The notes below the pieces were generated by a model. It was not told the DNA's origin, searched no databases, and worked only from the letters and a program-made list of their open reading frames with translations. 39,619 nucleotides of DNA from positions 1-39,619 of the forward strand of contig DATHZQ010000087.1 in NCBI GenBank assembly GCA_035458525.1, given 5' to 3'. This DNA comes from DATHZQ01 sp035458525. GTDB taxonomy: Bacteria > Actinomycetota > Acidimicrobiia > Spongiisociales > UBA5794. The position numbers were made by a program, and so were the translations under genes. Positions 24,197 through 32,569 of this stretch are shown here, piece after piece. Numbering within the stretch: position 1 is the stretch's first letter; each line of letters starts with the position of its first letter.

Positions 24197-25382
24197 TCAC
24201 CGCCATTCGATTTGAACGAACGACGACCCGGTGGATTGGGCGACGATGACCTCGTGGAAACCGGCTCGGCCACCGAGGATGTCATCGTCGCCGTCCCCGT
24301 CGTAGTCGGCCGGCAGGTATGTGAAGGTGAATTCGTTGGAGACGAACGAACCCGCAAACCGGTCTCCATCGACTCGGTGACGTCACTGGTCGACGAGGAG
24401 TAGAAGCCGGTGGCAACCGCACCGTCATACACGGCGACCTGGCCCGAAGTCGCTGCGGCCGCGGCGGTCCAGTCGGAGTCCTGATCCTTGGGTCAACCTC
24501 GGTACACCTGGTCGGCGGTGCCGTCATCGAGATGGCACCAGCACAAGTCGGCTCGGCCCGAGCTGAGCGCAGGATCGCCAAGGAAGGTGAGGGTGCGATC
24601 TCCCGTCTCGCGGCTCAGCGACCGCGCAACCCCGCAAGATCGGGCGGCGATCGCTTGGGCTTCCAGTGCTGCGTCCGGCCAGCTGGACGGCATCTCGGCG
24701 ATGCCCGCGATGTACGTGTCCAATGACGTCGACCAGGAGACGTGGAATGGACCGGAGACGATCCAGGCGAGGCGTTCGGTGTCGTCGGCGGGAGCCAGAC
24801 CGGACGGACGGATCTCCAGTGAACCTTGGTGATACCGCCGGGGATTCCCGCTGAGGAGCGGCATCGATTCGATTTCGATCTAGTTCGCGGCGGTGGCGAC
24901 GCTGAACGCACAGCTGCCCGGGCCATGGGTGATCTCCCCGTCGATGGCAGCCGTGCACCCGTCGCCCGTGTCTTCGATGACCACCTGCTGGTCGGCGGCG
25001 ACGTCCCGTTCCTGCGGGCAGTCCGTCGTGTAGCTGTGGATGCACAACGTGACCGGCGCCAGTGGGCGGAACGTCACGCTCGTAGCATCTTCGTCCAGGC
25101 CGATCCGCAGCGCGTCGTCGGCCTGAAGCCATGGGTCTCCCGTCGTGACCGAAGCGACGTCCTCCACGGTGGTGCCGGAGTAGTAGTGCCCGATGATCTC
25201 GGTGGACGTGGCACCGTTCTCAGCCATGTCGAGTGTGCCGTATTGGCTCAGGCCGACACCATGCCCCCAGTCGCCTCCGATGAGGTCAGCTCGTCATCGG
25301 ATCCCGCAACGGCCGGCGCCGGCGTCGCTATCAGCAACCCGGCTCCGAGGAGCAACGCTAGGCCTACAGAGATGAGGCGCAT
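24197..25382 (-). pseudogene. Decayed SpoIID/LytB-domain gene with FG-GAP-like tail
   Basis: Joined across three reading frames, this stretch encodes a secreted SpoIID/LytB-like protein. ATG 25382 begins a good signal peptide (LISVGLALLLGAGLL, then ATPAPAVAG). After a frameshift near 25275-25300 comes GDWGHGVGLSQYG with HYYSGTTVEDV, the classic SpoIID start. An amber TAG at 24880-24882 interrupts it. The next part has YIAGIAEMPSSWPDAALEAQAIAARS and TADQVYRG, then TGA at 24493-24495 where relatives have Trp, then DSDWTAAAAATSGQVAVYDG and ATGFYSSSTSDVTES. A second frameshift near 24355-24375 leads to FTYLPADYDGDGDDDILGG, a Ca2+-binding FG-GAP/VCBS-like repeat, ending at 24197. Four lesions argue for a dead gene rather than sequencing error. 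Confidence 0.8.
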
Positions 25383-25443
25383 CGTGTGGAGTATGGCGGA
25401 TGATCGTCGCTGCGCACGGGAGTTGGAGCTGAGGAACGTCGGC

Positions 25444-26649
25444 TCAGAGCCGCCGGCGGCGGCGGGCCGTGCTGCCGAAGGGAGCCATCTCTAGCGGCGG
25501 TTCCCACGAGCTGAGATCGGCGAGCCGCTCGTCGTTCGAGAACATCTTGACGATCGGAACGTTGAGTCCGGCTCTCCGTTGTATGCCGAGCACCTCGTTG
25601 ACTTGGTCCCACTCGACGAGCGTCACCACCAGCCCTGATTCCCCGGCGCGGGCTGTGCGTCCCGAACGGTGCACGTAGGTCTTCGGGTCGTCGGGCGGGT
25701 CGTAGTGGAGCACCACGTCGACGTCGTCGATGTGCAGTCCGCGCGCCGCGACGTTGGTGGCGACCAAGACCGGGATGGTTCCCTCTGAGAACTGGCGCAG
25801 CGCCTTTTCTCGCTGGCGCTGGTGGAGGTCTCCGTGGATCGCCCTGGCTCGCGTTCCGTACTGTTCCAGATCGCGGGCCAGCCGATCACATGCGTGTTTC
25901 GTACGCACGAACATGAGGGTGCGGCCCTGGTAGCTGGCAATCTCGGCGGCCACCTTGACCTTGTCCATGTGATGCACCTTCAAGAAGCGGTGCTCCATCG
26001 TGTCGACGTGTTGGGTGGGGCTGGAGACCTCATGACGAACCGGATCGTGCATGTAGGCTTCGACCAGCGTGCCCACCTGGCCGTCGAGCGTTGCGGAGAA
26101 GAGGAGCGTTTGGTGCTTCTCCGGCACGCTCCGCATGATGCGTCGCACCTGTGGCAGGAATCCCATGTCCGCCATCTGGTCCGCTTCGTCGATCGCCACG
26201 ATCTCGACATCTCGCAGGTCGATGACCTTGCGGTCCATCAGGTCGATGAGCCGGCCGGGCGTTGCCACGACGATGCCGCATCCTTGCTTGATGGCCGCGA
26301 TCTGCGTGCGCATCGGCGATCCGCCGTACACCGTGAGCAGCGGGATGTTCCGCACCTTGGCGAGAGGTTCGAGCACGGCCGTGACTTGCACGGCGAGCTC
26401 GCGGGTCGGCACGAGGATGAGACCGCCGGGCCGACCTGGCTTGGCGGTGGCGATCATCTGCACCATCGGAAGACCGAAGGCGATCGTCTTGCCCGAACCG
26501 GTCTTGGCCCTTCCGCACACATCCTGGCCGGAGAGAATGTCGGGTATGGCCATGAGCTGGATGGAGAACGGCTCGTCGATGCCTGCGCCGGCCAGCTCGT
26601 CGGCGAGGTCGGTGTCGACGCCGAGCGCAATGAAACCTTGTGATGTCAT
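25444..26649 (-). CDS. DEAD-box ATP-dependent RNA helicase
   Basis: The 401-residue protein unwinds RNA duplexes, typically in ribosome assembly or mRNA decay. It has the Q-motif (FSIQLMAIPDILSGQDV), Walker A AKTGSGKT, Ia PTRELAVQV, Ib TPGRLIDL, motif II IDEADQM, motif III SATLDG, and in the second domain VATNVAARGLHIDDVDVVLHYD and HRSGRTARAG. The C-terminal extension is short and ends in basic residues (STARRRRRL). It is close to RhlE-type helicases; the exact orthology is uncertain. It lies 39 bp downstream of the BrkB-type gene on the same strand, and the pseudogene follows at its 3' side. Confidence 0.94.
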   Translation of the reverse strand: MTSQGFIALGVDTDLADELAGAGIDEPFSIQLMAIPDILSGQDVCGRAKTGSGKTIAFGLPMVQMIATAKPGRPGGLILVPTRELAVQVTAVLEPLAKVRNIPLLTVYGGSPMRTQIAAIKQGCGIVVATPGRLIDLMDRKVIDLRDVEIVAIDEADQMADMGFLPQVRRIMRSVPEKHQTLLFSATLDGQVGTLVEAYMHDPVRHEVSSPTQHVDTMEHRFLKVHHMDKVKVAAEIASYQGRTLMFVRTKHACDRLARDLEQYGTRARAIHGDLHQRQREKALRQFSEGTIPVLVATNVAARGLHIDDVDVVLHYDPPDDPKTYVHRSGRTARAGESGLVVTLVEWDQVNEVLGIQRRAGLNVPIVKMFSNDERLADLSSWEPPLEMAPFGSTARRRRRL

Positions 26650-26688
26650 GGAATCCAGATCTCGAGGTGGTGGTCCCAGAAGCTCAAC

Positions 26689-27762
26689 TTAGTGCTCTGC
26701 GGCGGGTTGTCTGTCGGGCTCGGCACGCTTGCGCTGCCGCCGTCGCTGTTCGAGCTCCGAATTCAGCTCGGCTCCCACGAGGACGACCAGGCCCGAGACG
26801 AAGAACCACAGCATCAGCACGATGAGGCCGGCGAGCGTTCCGTAGGTAGCCCCGAAATTGCCGAAGCTGTTCACGTACACCGACAGACCCACGGTGGCGA
26901 GCATCCAGATGATCGCGGCGACGATGGCACCAACGTTGATCCAGCGGCTCATGCGCCATGGGCGGTTCGGGGCCATCTTGTAGAGCGCCCCGAGACCGAG
27001 CACGACCACCAGGAACACGAACGGCCAGCGGGCGAGGTTGAGTGTCGTCGCCGCGGTGTCTCCCATGCCGACGCCGTCCAGAATCCGGGGCAGGAATCCG
27101 ACCGTGGCTGCTGCGGCGAGACCGAAGATGATGATGCCGAACGTGATCAGCAACGCCGATAGCCGGAGCGCCAGGAACTTGCGGGTCTCCGGAACCCCAT
27201 AGGCATAGTTGATGCCGCTGATGATGGCTTTGGTTCCCGCCGAGGCGCTCCACAAAGCAGCGACGATCGTGATGATGCCGACGACGCCGAGGCTCCCCGA
27301 TGATTCGTTCACGATCTCGGTGAGCTGCGCACCAACGAAGTCGGCGGTCTCCTTTGGCAAGGCGTTGGTCAGCTCGGTGATCTGCTCCTCGAGCATGACG
27401 GGGTCGGCGACGACGCCGTAGATGGTGACGGCGGCAATGGCTGCCGGGAAGACGGCGAGGAGGGCGTAGTAGGAGAGGCCGGCGGCGATCATGATGGTGC
27501 CGTGCGACTTCATGCGAGCGAGCACGGCCTTCAGCAGGCTGAATGCCCCCGCGGCCGTGTTGGGGGCTCTCGGCGCGTCGAGCGACACCGACGTCCCGGC
27601 GATCGCCGGAGGTGCCACGGCCCACGCTGCGACCGCCATGGTGTCGGCTTGGGTGGCGGGACCTGCGGATTGCGCAGGGGCTGCCTCGTCCTGTCGGGTT
27701 GCGACGGAGAAGGCCGCCCCGACCGCGAGTGCGCCGAGGAAGACTTCGAGGAAGCGTTTCAC
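26689..27762 (-). CDS. YihY/virulence factor BrkB family membrane protein
   Basis: The 357-residue protein has a single N-terminal hydrophobic stretch (VFLGALAVGAAFSV), an Ala-rich spacer, and then the YihY/BrkB core of six helices: GLSYYALLAVFPAAIAAVTIYGVV, SLGVVGIITIVAALWSASAGTKAIISGINYAY, LALRLSALLITFGIIIFGLA, WPFVFLVVVLGLGALYKMAPN, GAIVAAIIWMLATVGLSVYVN and GTLAGLIVLMLWFFVSGLVVLVGAELNSE. The function of this family is not settled. GTG 27762 overlaps the acyl-CoA dehydrogenase stop as GTGA, so I chose it over the longer open frame. The basic C-terminal tail is probably cytoplasmic. Confidence 0.9.
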   Translation of the reverse strand: MKRFLEVFLGALAVGAAFSVATRQDEAAPAQSAGPATQADTMAVAAWAVAPPAIAGTSVSLDAPRAPNTAAGAFSLLKAVLARMKSHGTIMIAAGLSYYALLAVFPAAIAAVTIYGVVADPVMLEEQITELTNALPKETADFVGAQLTEIVNESSGSLGVVGIITIVAALWSASAGTKAIISGINYAYGVPETRKFLALRLSALLITFGIIIFGLAAAATVGFLPRILDGVGMGDTAATTLNLARWPFVFLVVVLGLGALYKMAPNRPWRMSRWINVGAIVAAIIWMLATVGLSVYVNSFGNFGATYGTLAGLIVLMLWFFVSGLVVLVGAELNSELEQRRRQRKRAEPDRQPAAEH

Positions 27763-29552
27763 GCCCCGAGCAACTTGGGCTCGATGGCAAACAACGGGTC
27801 CGCGTGGGCGGTTGCGGCCGGCACCAGACCGAAGGCTTGCGGCAGCAGCTGCTCGCAATAGAAGCGGGCAGTCGCCAGCTTGGCGGCCAGGAAGCCGTCG
27901 TCGCCGCCGCCTTGCAGCGCCCGCACCGCAACGAGTGCTTCGCGCGCCATGTAGTAGGCCCCCGCAACCGTGCCGAACAGCCGGAGATACGGGGTGGCGC
28001 CGGCCAGAATGTCATTCGGGTTCTCTCGGGCCAGCAGGAGGTCCGTGGCGTTGCGCAGCAGCTCCACCCCCTCGGCGAGCTCGGTCCGAATGGTCTCGAG
28101 CGGCTCGCCGCCCGCCGCTAGTTCGGCGTCGAGCGCACCGATCTCGGCAAGGTAGGCGTGGACGACGGCGCCGCCGTCGAGCGGCAGCTTGCGCAGCACG
28201 AGGTCGATGGCCTGGATGCCGTTGGTGCCCTCGTAGATCGGAGCGATCCGAGCGTCGCGCCAGTGTTGGGCAGCGCCCGTCTCTTCGACGTAGCCCATGC
28301 CGCCGTGGATCTGTACGCCGAGCGATGTCATCTCCACTCCGAGATCGGTCGACCATGCCTTCGAGATCGGGGTGAGGAGTGCCGCCCGATTCTGATATCG
28401 AGTGCGTTCATCGGGATCGGGATGATGCTCGCCGAGGTCGATGGCCGCCGCGTTGTCGTAGAGCAGCGCTCGCATGGCTTCGGCGTTGGCCTTCATCGTC
28501 ATGAGCATTCGCCGGACGTCGGGGTGGTCGATGATCGGGGAGGACTCCGTTTTCGGGGCCCCGATGGCACGGCCCTGCTTGCGCTCCTGCGCATAGGCGA
28601 GTGACTGTTGATAGGCGCGCTCGGTCACACCGAGGCCCTCGAGACCGACGTGGAGGCGGGCGTCGTTCATCATCGTGAACATGTAGCGCATTCCCTGGTT
28701 CACCTCACCGACGAGAAAGCCGACGGCGCCGTCGTTCTCTCCGAAGGACATCACGCACGTGGGGCTGCCATGTATCCCGAGTTTGTGCTCGATCGAAACG
28801 CAACTCACGTCGTTCTGATCGCCGAAGGATCCGTCGGCGTTGACGAGGTACTTCGGCACGATGAAGAGGCTGATGCCCCTCGTGCCGGGGGGCGCCTCGG
28901 GGGCGCGAGCCAGCACCAGGTGGATGATGTTGTCAGCCATGTCGTGGTCGCCCCACGTGATGAAGATCTTGGTGCCGAAGACGCGCCAAGTGCCGTCGTC
29001 CTGTGGCACCGCCTTGGCGCGCAAGGCGCCCACGTCGGAACCGGCCTCGGGCTCGGTGAGCACCATCGTGCCGGACCATTCGCCGCTGATCAGCTTCTCG
29101 AGGTAGGTGGCCTTGAGCTCGTCGGAACCGTGATGGGTCAGCGCCAGGATCGAGCTCATGGTGAGCATCGGGCACAGCGAGAACGCCATGTTTGCCGTGG
29201 TGAGCATCTCCTGAACGGCGATGCCGACGGCGCCGGGGAAGCCGTGCCCGCCGTACTCGGGATCGCTCTTGACCGCATTCCACCCGGCGGCCACGTATTG
29301 GGCGTAGGCAGCTTTGAACTCGTCCGGGGCGGTGACGGTGCCGTCATGGTTGCGCAGGGTGCCGATCGTGTCGCCGATCGTGTTCGTCGGCGCCACCACC
29401 TCGCTCATGAAGCGGCCGGCTTCGCTCAGCAGCCCTCCGATGAGGTCTGGCTCGGCATGGGCATAGGCCGGGATGCCGGCGAGGCTCCCGACGTCGACGA
29501 TGTGTTCCAGGACGAAGTTGATGTCACGCAGCGGTGGTTGGTACTCGCTCAT
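27759..29552 (-). CDS. Acyl-CoA dehydrogenase, DmdC/FadE5-like
   Basis: This FAD enzyme introduces an alpha-beta double bond into an acyl-CoA. With 597 residues it is of the long type, with the extra C-terminal domain seen in DmdC (3-methylmercaptopropionyl-CoA dehydrogenase) and FadE5. MSEYQPPLRDINFVLEHIVD is the typical N-terminus of that group. MVLTEPEAGSDVGAL, FITWGDHDMADNIIHLVLAR, and GIHGSPTCVMSFGEN are the FAD and substrate contacts. QIHGGMGYVEETGAAQHWRDARIAPIYEGTNGIQAIDL holds the C-terminal signature, with the catalytic Glu in YEGTNG. Whether it acts on methylthio-propionyl-CoA or fatty acyl-CoA cannot be told. TATCCT 8 nt before ATG 29552 supports this start. Confidence 0.93.
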   Translation of the reverse strand: MSEYQPPLRDINFVLEHIVDVGSLAGIPAYAHAEPDLIGGLLSEAGRFMSEVVAPTNTIGDTIGTLRNHDGTVTAPDEFKAAYAQYVAAGWNAVKSDPEYGGHGFPGAVGIAVQEMLTTANMAFSLCPMLTMSSILALTHHGSDELKATYLEKLISGEWSGTMVLTEPEAGSDVGALRAKAVPQDDGTWRVFGTKIFITWGDHDMADNIIHLVLARAPEAPPGTRGISLFIVPKYLVNADGSFGDQNDVSCVSIEHKLGIHGSPTCVMSFGENDGAVGFLVGEVNQGMRYMFTMMNDARLHVGLEGLGVTERAYQQSLAYAQERKQGRAIGAPKTESSPIIDHPDVRRMLMTMKANAEAMRALLYDNAAAIDLGEHHPDPDERTRYQNRAALLTPISKAWSTDLGVEMTSLGVQIHGGMGYVEETGAAQHWRDARIAPIYEGTNGIQAIDLVLRKLPLDGGAVVHAYLAEIGALDAELAAGGEPLETIRTELAEGVELLRNATDLLLARENPNDILAGATPYLRLFGTVAGAYYMAREALVAVRALQGGGDDGFLAAKLATARFYCEQLLPQAFGLVPAATAHADPLFAIEPKLLGA

Positions 29553-29560
29553 GGTGTCCA

Positions 29561-29566
29561 AGGATA
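29561..29566 (-). promoter_or_regulatory. Leaderless -10 box (TATCCT) of the acyl-CoA dehydrogenase gene
   Basis: On the minus strand TATCCT ends 8 nt before ATG 29552, with no ribosome site between. It would drive the dehydrogenase, BrkB-like and perhaps helicase genes. Confidence 0.42.
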
Positions 29567-29719
29567 GGGGGGACCGTTGCGGCACCGATAGGGCCGACCG
29601 GTCTGCGTCGCAGGCTCCGAACTGCCCGGGATAGTCTCTTCGCAAGCCTGTCGATTGGCGGCGCCGCCGGTCGTCGTATGAGTGAACGGCCACCCCGGTC
29701 GCCGCCGAGAGGAGAGACG

Positions 29720-30085
29720 ATGAAATACGCGCTGCTGATCTACCACGACGAGGGCCAGCAAGCCGCGCCGGAATCGCCGGAAGCCCAAGAGACCTTCAAT
29801 GCGTATATGAAGTTCACTGAGTCCATCAACGAGCGGGGCATCAACCTCGGCGGTGAAGCGCTGCATGGCACCGACAACGCCACGACGGTGCGGGTTCGCG
29901 AGGGTGAAACCCTGACAACCGATGGTCCATTCGCTGAGACGAAGGAAGCGCTGGCAGGCTTGTACATCATCGAAGTTCCGGATCTGGACGCTGCCATCGC
30001 GGTAGCTGCCGAGCTGCCTGGCTCGTGGTACGGCTCAGTCGAGGTGCGGCCGGTGTACCAATGGGAGAACGACGTCGCGGAGTGA
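29720..30085 (+). CDS. YCII-related (DGPF) domain protein
   Basis: This 121-residue protein has the YCII/DGPF fold: MKYALLIYHDE at the start, LTTDGPFAETKEALAGLYIIEVPDLDAAIAVAAELP with the eponymous Asp-Gly-Pro-Phe (residues 73-76), and VEVRPVYQW near the end. ATG 29720 has a good GAGAGGAGAG ribosome site. The gene lies 4 bp before a sigma factor with a TPR-like C-terminus, the standard arrangement of the ECF42 group, where DGPF proteins are linked to and controlled by the sigma factor. Its biochemical role is unknown. Confidence 0.92.
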   Translation: MKYALLIYHDEGQQAAPESPEAQETFNAYMKFTESINERGINLGGEALHGTDNATTVRVREGETLTTDGPFAETKEALAGLYIIEVPDLDAAIAVAAELPGSWYGSVEVRPVYQWENDVAE

Positions 30086-30087
30086 CA

Positions 30088-30135
30088 CCGTGGAGTGGGA
30101 GACGACGCCGCCGGGTGGCTCCGTGGAGTGGGAGA
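30088..30135 (+). repeat. In-frame duplication at the sigma factor start (15-bp units, period 33)
   Basis: CCGTGGAGTGGGAGA occurs at 30088-30102 and again at 30121-30135. Each copy contains an in-frame GTG. The 33-bp period keeps the frame, so the gene has two alternative starts with the same first residues (V-E-W-E). Confidence 0.6.
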
Positions 30136-31388
30136 TGGCGCCCGTTGCGGCAGCGGTCGAACGCGCGTTCCGTGACGAATACGGCAAGGTCGTGGCGACG
30201 CTCATCCGGCAGACCGGCGACTTCGAGCTGGCAGAGGATGCGGTGCAAGAAGCGCTCATTGCGGCCATGGCCGCCTGGCAGCGGCGGGAGGTCCCCGTGA
30301 ATCCGGGGGCATGGCTCACGACGACCGCTCGCCGCAAGGCCATCGACAAGCTGCGCCGTGCCGCCAACTACGCCAGGAAGCAGAAGGAGCTCGAATACCT
30401 CGTCGAGCTCGACCGCCAGGGGAGAGACGGCGTCGAGGCCGAACCAAACGATGCAATCGAGGACGATCGGCTCAAGCTGGTGTTCACCTGCTGTCATCCT
30501 GCGCTCGCGCTCGATGCACAGGTGGCCTTGACGCTGAAGACGCTGGGCGGGCTGACGACCCGAGAGATCGCCAGTGCCTTCTTGGTGGCCGAGCCGACGA
30601 TGGCGCAACGCATCGTGCGAGCGAAACGGAAGATCAAGACGGCCGGCATTCCGTTCCGCGTTCCCGATGAGGCGCGGCTCGTCGAGCGGCTCGACGCCGT
30701 GCTGGCAGTCATCTACCTGATCTTCAACGAGGGCTATGCCGCATCGGCGGGTGCCGACCTCGTGCGAGCCGAGCTGTGTGCCGAGGCGATCCGCCTCGGC
30801 GCGGTGCTGGTGGAGCTGGTTCCGGACGAACCCGAGGTGCTCGGTCTCGTTGCGCTCATGATGTTCCACGACTCCCGACGGGCGGCCCGGGTCGTCGACG
30901 GGCGCTTGGTCCTGCTCGAGCATCAGGACCGCATGCTGTGGGACGCCGACGAGATCGCGGCTGCCGGCGAGCTGATCGACCGCGCCTTGGCGTGCCGCCG
31001 ACCCGGTCCGTACCAGCTCCAGGCGGCGATCGCCGCGTTGCATGCGACCTCGCCTCATCCCCACGCCACCGATTGGCCGCAGATTGCGCTGCTGTACAAC
31101 GAACTGCAGCGCCACCATCCGACCTCGGTCGTGGCGCTCAACCGTGCCGTTGCGTACGCGATGGCGGACGGTCCGGACGCAGGATTGCGGATGCTGGCCG
31201 ATCTCGGCGACGAGCTCGACGGTTACCACCTGTTCCACTCGGCGCGGGCTGATCTGCTGCGCAGGGCGGAACGGTGGAGCGAGGCGCAGGACGCCTATCG
31301 GCGTGCGATCGAGCTGACGGAGAACGAGATCGAGTTGGAGTTCCTGCAACGCCGGTTCGCGGAGACCGCCGCCAGGCGCACCGCTTGA
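30090..31388 (+). CDS. ECF42-group RNA polymerase sigma factor with C-terminal TPR-like extension
   Basis: The 432-residue protein has an ECF sigma-70 core: region 2 (FRDEYGKVVATLIRQTGDFELAEDAVQEA, and PVNPGAWLTTTARRKAIDKLRR) and region 4 (LTLKTLGGLTTREIASAFLVAEPTMAQRIVRAKRKIK). A long helical C-terminal half (about 190-430: VLAVIYLIFNEGY, ALCRRP-like and YRRAIELTENEIELEFLQRR segments) is the TPR-like extension that replaces an anti-sigma factor in ECF42. The DGPF gene just upstream is the usual partner and target. Start is uncertain: a 15-bp direct repeat places a GTG at both 30090 and 30123, each beginning Val-Glu-Trp-Glu. Confidence 0.93.
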   Translation: MEWETTPPGGSVEWEMAPVAAAVERAFRDEYGKVVATLIRQTGDFELAEDAVQEALIAAMAAWQRREVPVNPGAWLTTTARRKAIDKLRRAANYARKQKELEYLVELDRQGRDGVEAEPNDAIEDDRLKLVFTCCHPALALDAQVALTLKTLGGLTTREIASAFLVAEPTMAQRIVRAKRKIKTAGIPFRVPDEARLVERLDAVLAVIYLIFNEGYAASAGADLVRAELCAEAIRLGAVLVELVPDEPEVLGLVALMMFHDSRRAARVVDGRLVLLEHQDRMLWDADEIAAAGELIDRALACRRPGPYQLQAAIAALHATSPHPHATDWPQIALLYNELQRHHPTSVVALNRAVAYAMADGPDAGLRMLADLGDELDGYHLFHSARADLLRRAERWSEAQDAYRRAIELTENEIELEFLQRRFAETAARRTA

Positions 31389-31447
31389 GCTGACCTGCGC
31401 AGCCGATTCGCACGGGTACGCTGCTCAGCCGATCGAGGAGGCGAATC

Positions 31448-32251
31448 CTGGCCACGCTGCTGTTCTTTCATGCCCACCCGGACGACGAAGCGATCGCCAC
31501 GGGCGGCACCATGTTGCGGGCTGCCGCCGACGGGCATCGTGTCATCCTCACCGTTGCGACGCACGGCGAAGAGGGCGAAGTGGCCGACGGCTTCCTCGAC
31601 GACGGGGAACATCTGAAGGACCGCCGGATCGCCGAGACGCGTGCGGCGGCCGACATCCTCGGCGCATCGAGGGTCGTGTTTCTCGGCTACCGGGATTCCG
31701 GCATGATGGGAACCGACGCCAACGATCATCCGGAGGCCTTCTGGCAGGCCGATATCGAGGAGGCAGCACGACGCCTCGCCGAGATCCTCGTCGCAGAATC
31801 GGTCGACGTGCTCACCGTCTACGACAGCAACGGCGGTTACGGCCATCCCGACCACATCCAAGTGCATCGGGTGGGGCATCGTGCTGCCGACCTCGCCGGT
31901 ACCGGTCGCGTCTACGAGGCCACCTTGAACCGTGACCGCATCGTCGAGATGCGGGAGCACGCCCGCCAGGAAGGGCTGGAAGCGCCCGAGCGCGAGTCGG
32001 ATGACGAGGGAGAGCTCCAAGTTGGGATCCCGGATGCGCACATCACGACCATCGTGTCCATCGATGAGTTCGTGCCGCAGAAGCGGGCGGCGATGTCGGC
32101 GCACGCCAGCCAGATTCCTGACGACTCCTGGTTCATGCAGCTGCCTGCCGAGGTGTTCGGCACCGCCTTCGGACGGGAGTGGTTCGTGCGTACGACCCCG
32201 CCGTTTGCCGGCACGATCCCCGAAGATCGTGAGCAATGGCTGCTGCCGTGA
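31448..32251 (+). CDS. PIG-L family N-acetylglucosaminyl deacetylase, apparent CTG start
   Basis: Members of this zinc family include MshB and Mca of mycothiol metabolism and LmbE-type enzymes. The 267-residue protein has HAHPDDEAIATGG (8-20; His-Pro-Asp-Asp with two zinc ligands), TVATHGEEGE, VFLGYRDSGM and GHPDHIQVH, which supplies the third ligand. The frame upstream closes at a TGA before any ATG, GTG or TTG appears, and the next ATG would delete the zinc motif. The CTG at 31448 stands 6 nt after a perfect GAGGAGG, so it is the likely start. It lies just after the sigma factor on the same strand. An Mca or MshB role is possible but unproven. Confidence 0.88.
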   Translation: MATLLFFHAHPDDEAIATGGTMLRAAADGHRVILTVATHGEEGEVADGFLDDGEHLKDRRIAETRAAADILGASRVVFLGYRDSGMMGTDANDHPEAFWQADIEEAARRLAEILVAESVDVLTVYDSNGGYGHPDHIQVHRVGHRAADLAGTGRVYEATLNRDRIVEMREHARQEGLEAPERESDDEGELQVGIPDAHITTIVSIDEFVPQKRAAMSAHASQIPDDSWFMQLPAEVFGTAFGREWFVRTTPPFAGTIPEDREQWLLP

Positions 32252-32269
32252 CGCACGTGCGTCGGCGGA

Positions 32270-32440
32270 TCAGCGGAAGAGGTTGATGAGTTCTCGGACG
32301 TCGAGGGTGATCTCGACGCCGATCATCCGTAGCGCTGCCAGCGATGACAGCAGGATGAACGAGATGACGAGCGCATACTCGACGAAGGTCGAGCCCTCTT
32401 CGGTGCGCGCGCCAAGTGCGATAGATGTCCACAGCCCCAT
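32270..32440 (-). CDS. Flp-type (type IVb) pilin-like small protein
   Basis: This 56-residue protein starts at ATG 32440 behind a GGGAGGA ribosome site. The segment EEGSTFVEYALVISFILLSSLAAL (14-37) has the Flp/TadE-type pattern: a Gly cleavage site, Glu five residues later followed by Tyr, then a hydrophobic helix. Flp pilins are cut by a prepilin peptidase and assembled by Tad machinery. No tad genes lie in the window, so this is an isolated copy or a pseudopilin. Three tandem palindromes lie directly upstream. It is too short for most automatic calls, but the motif and ribosome site agree. Confidence 0.82.
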   Translation of the reverse strand: MGLWTSIALGARTEEGSTFVEYALVISFILLSSLAALRMIGVEITLDVRELINLFR

Positions 32441-32453
32441 ATTGTCCTCCCGG

Positions 32454-32494
32454 CCCAGATGGGAGTCCCCATTTGGGAGATCATCCCATGTGGG
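32454..32494. promoter_or_regulatory. Three tandem CCCANNTGGG palindromes upstream of the pilin gene
   Basis: CCCAGATGGG (32454-32463), CCCATTTGGG (32468-32477) and CCCATGTGGG (32485-32494) each form a perfect CCCA-N2-TGGG palindrome. Starts are 14 and 17 bp apart, and the cluster begins 14 bp upstream of the pilin ATG. This is the pattern of a multi-site operator. The regulator is unknown. Confidence 0.6.
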
Positions 32495-32569
32495 GTGTCG
32501 ACCGTCATCGTCAGATCTGATGATTTCTGCCTCGACGGTATCGGCTGGAGATCCCGGGCTCAGGCGTTG

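Noticed and set aside
24493..24495. TGA in the SpoIID-like gene as a second selenocysteine codon
   Set aside because: The position corresponds to Trp in relatives (QVYRG followed by W), there is no redox motif, and the same gene has a TAG and two frameshifts. It is a decay lesion.
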